Source of the DNA: Planctomycetota bacterium
GTDB lineage: Bacteria; Planctomycetota; Phycisphaerae; WQYP01
Assembly (NCBI GenBank): GCA_021831565.1
Contig: JAKBMM010000005.1
Location: 1 to 64,000, forward strand
Reading direction: 5' to 3'
Length of the DNA stretch: 64,000 bases
The first letter of the stretch is position 1. Each line of letters opens with the position of its first letter. Made by a program: the position numbers and the translations under genes. Positions 61,733-64,000 of the stretch are shown one piece after another. The notes beneath the pieces are model-generated. The model did not search any database. It saw only the letters and a program-made list of their open reading frames with translations, and was not told where the DNA came from.

Positions 61733-63454
61733 ATGCGCATGGCCATGGCTCAACTCAATCCCACCGTGGGCGACATCGCCGGCAACGCCGCCCGTATCAT
61801 CGCCGCAATTGAGGAAGCGCGACGGCGCGGAGCGGAACTGCTGGTCACGCCCGAATTGGCTCTGATCGGTTATCCCCCGCGCGATCTGCTGCTCAAACCC
61901 ATCGTCTTGGCGCAAATGGAGCAGACTCTGGAACAGATCGCCCGGGAAAGCCGGGGAATCGCCGCACTGGTCGGCTATGTCCAGAAAAATCCCGCCTCCG
62001 TTGGCCGCCCCTTCTACAACGCCGCGGCGCTGGTAAAAGACGGCGCCGTTCTGCATCGCGGATACAAAAGCTTGTTGCCTACCTACGACGTGTTCGACGA
62101 AAGCCGCTATTTTGAACCCGGCCCCCGAGTGGAAATCACGCCGCTGGGCGGCGAAAAGCTGGGCCTTTCCATTTGCGAGGACCTGTGGAACGATGAGCAA
62201 GTCTTAGGCCGGCGCTTGTATCATTTCAATCCCGTGGAAGCCCTGGCGGAGGCGGGCGCCGGTGTTCTGATCAATATCAGCGCTTCGCCCTTTGAGCTTG
62301 GCAAGAATGATTTTCGCCGCCGGCTTATCACACACCAGGCGCGACGCTGGCATATACCGATTATGTATGTCAATCAGGTGGGGGCGAATGACGAGTTGAT
62401 TTTCGATGGGAATTCAGTGGTGGTTGATGCGCGGGGAAACCTGCTGGCCCAGGCGCGCGATTTTCAGGAAGACCTGGTCGTGTTCGACCTGCCACTGCGG
62501 CAGGCGGGCCTTTCCGAAGCACCGCCGGCCTCCCTGCCCGAACCGCGCCGCGATATGGCGAGTCTGCACGCCGCCCTGCTGCTGGGTTTAAGCGATTATG
62601 TCCGTAAGTGCGGCTTTCAAACCGCGGTGCTGGGTCTTTCCGGAGGAATAGATTCCGCCGTTGTCGCCGCTCTGGCCGCCGAAGCACTCGGCGCTGCAAA
62701 TGTCGTGGGCGTGGCCCTGCCCTCGCGCTACAGCAGCGATCATTCCCTCCGCGACGCCAAACTGCTGGCCGAAGCGCTCGGCGTTCATTTCCACGTCGTG
62801 CCGATCGAGGCGGTCCACCAGGCCATGGAGGCCACACTCGCCGGGCTGTTCGCCGGCGCCGCCCCCGGTCTGGCCGAAGAAAACATGCAGGCCCGTATCC
62901 GCGGCGCCATTCTCATGGCGCTCTCGAACAAGTTCGGTCATCTGTTGCTGACCACGGGCAACAAAAGCGAAATCGCCACCGGGTACTGTACCCTCTACGG
63001 CGATATGTGCGGGGGACTGGCGGTACTCAGCGATGTGCCCAAGACCATGGTGTACCGGCTGGCGCAATTCATCAACGACCGGGCCCGGGCCGCCGGCCGC
63101 AGCGCGCCGATTCCGGAGGGTTCGCTGAGCAAACCGCCCAGCGCCGAGTTGCGCCCCAATCAGAAGGACCAGGACACCCTCCCGCCCTACGACGTACTGG
63201 ACGCCATACTGGAGCGTTACGTGGAAGAGGAAAAATCCGTCTGGAACATCATCGACGAAGGGTTTGATCCCCGGATCGTTCCGCGGGTGGCCCGCCTGGT
63301 TGATCTCAACGAATACAAGCGCAAGCAAATGCCGCCAGGTTTGAAAGTTACGTCGCGCGCCTTCGGTTACGGCCGCCGCATGCCCATCGCGCAGAAATAC
63401 GACCCCGCCGCGATGGCCCGGCGCCCGCCGGAGCCGCCCGCGGCGGGCCAATAA
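61733..63454 (+). CDS. nadE: Glutamine-dependent NAD+ synthetase
   Basis: This is a two-domain enzyme that amidates nicotinic acid adenine dinucleotide. The N-terminal nitrilase-like glutaminase has the triad Glu41, Lys112 and Cys148 (ELALIGYPPRDLL, GYKSLLPTYDVF, LSICEDLW). The C-terminal synthetase carries LGLSGGIDSAVVAALA and TTGNKSEIATGY. The 573 residues fit. GGAGATTCTT precedes ATG 61733; an upstream frame to 61661 is unsupported. Confidence 0.96.
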   Translation: MRMAMAQLNPTVGDIAGNAARIIAAIEEARRRGAELLVTPELALIGYPPRDLLLKPIVLAQMEQTLEQIARESRGIAALVGYVQKNPASVGRPFYNAAALVKDGAVLHRGYKSLLPTYDVFDESRYFEPGPRVEITPLGGEKLGLSICEDLWNDEQVLGRRLYHFNPVEALAEAGAGVLINISASPFELGKNDFRRRLITHQARRWHIPIMYVNQVGANDELIFDGNSVVVDARGNLLAQARDFQEDLVVFDLPLRQAGLSEAPPASLPEPRRDMASLHAALLLGLSDYVRKCGFQTAVLGLSGGIDSAVVAALAAEALGAANVVGVALPSRYSSDHSLRDAKLLAEALGVHFHVVPIEAVHQAMEATLAGLFAGAAPGLAEENMQARIRGAILMALSNKFGHLLLTTGNKSEIATGYCTLYGDMCGGLAVLSDVPKTMVYRLAQFINDRARAAGRSAPIPEGSLSKPPSAELRPNQKDQDTLPPYDVLDAILERYVEEEKSVWNIIDEGFDPRIVPRVARLVDLNEYKRKQMPPGLKVTSRAFGYGRRMPIAQKYDPAAMARRPPEPPAAGQ

Positions 63455-63470
63455 AGATGGATTTAAATGT

Positions 63471-64000
<530 letters not shown>

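Overview
The window is GC-rich bacterial chromosome, densely packed with short intergenic gaps and operons on both strands. The gene content fits a Planctomycetota-type bacterium, probably Phycisphaerae-like. The reasons are a eukaryote-type (GT3) glycogen synthase, a B12-dependent ribonucleotide reductase, a multi-TM HflK-like protein beside other SPFH proteins, an HpnC/HpnD pair, a paired ketosynthase set and an ISAzo13 (Rhodopirellula-type) transposase tail. This placement is inferred from gene families; no phylogenetic marker was compared.

Layout. 0-2.6 kb: transposase tail, membrane protein, tRNA-Val, queG. 3.0-8.1 kb: a tandem ketosynthase pair whose first member has lost its catalytic residues (chain-length-factor-like), then a His-rich heavy-metal P-type ATPase. 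8.2-18.8 kb: a seven-gene + strand run of three SPFH/HflKC-type proteins, an ABC-2 exporter ATPase and permease, a membrane-anchored protein and a secreted beta-propeller; this is the best candidate for an undescribed membrane system. 18.9-19.4 kb: tRNA-Thr and a likely small RNA with its own promoter and terminator. 19.4-25.2 kb: nucleotide and DNA maintenance (nrdJ, dcd, mutY). 25.3-27.1 kb: a two-gene AAA ATPase/partner module that may be a defence system. 27.3-30.4 kb: glycogen synthase and an MDR oxidoreductase.

30.5-35.1 kb is a single - strand operon (menG, small ORF, ubiX, ubiA, hpnC, hpnD) that combines quinone and squalene/hopanoid steps. 35.1-36.9 kb carries rplA-rplJ-rplL without rplK or rpoB. 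37.2-43.1 kb holds a DUF1015 gene, pcm, bioA-bioD and a WecA/TagO-type transferase whose 3' end overlaps bioD. 43.3-49.5 kb has a small membrane protein, a DUF1444 protein, a fatty-acid desaturase, a YmdB-type phosphodiesterase and a TlpA-like thioredoxin protein. 49.8-54.7 kb is nuoDEFG, the peripheral-arm genes of complex I only. 54.8-64 kb carries a sugar isomerase, an MscS channel fused to a cyclic-nucleotide-binding-type domain, dapF, a P-loop kinase, ruvAB, glutamine-dependent nadE and a truncated LolD-like ABC ATPase at the edge.

Small inverted repeats recur between genes: an AGAGCCTAT hairpin family and a CCTGCCTGCC palindrome type. Coding starts were chosen from visible Shine-Dalgarno sequences and family N-termini; alternatives are named where the choice is weak.
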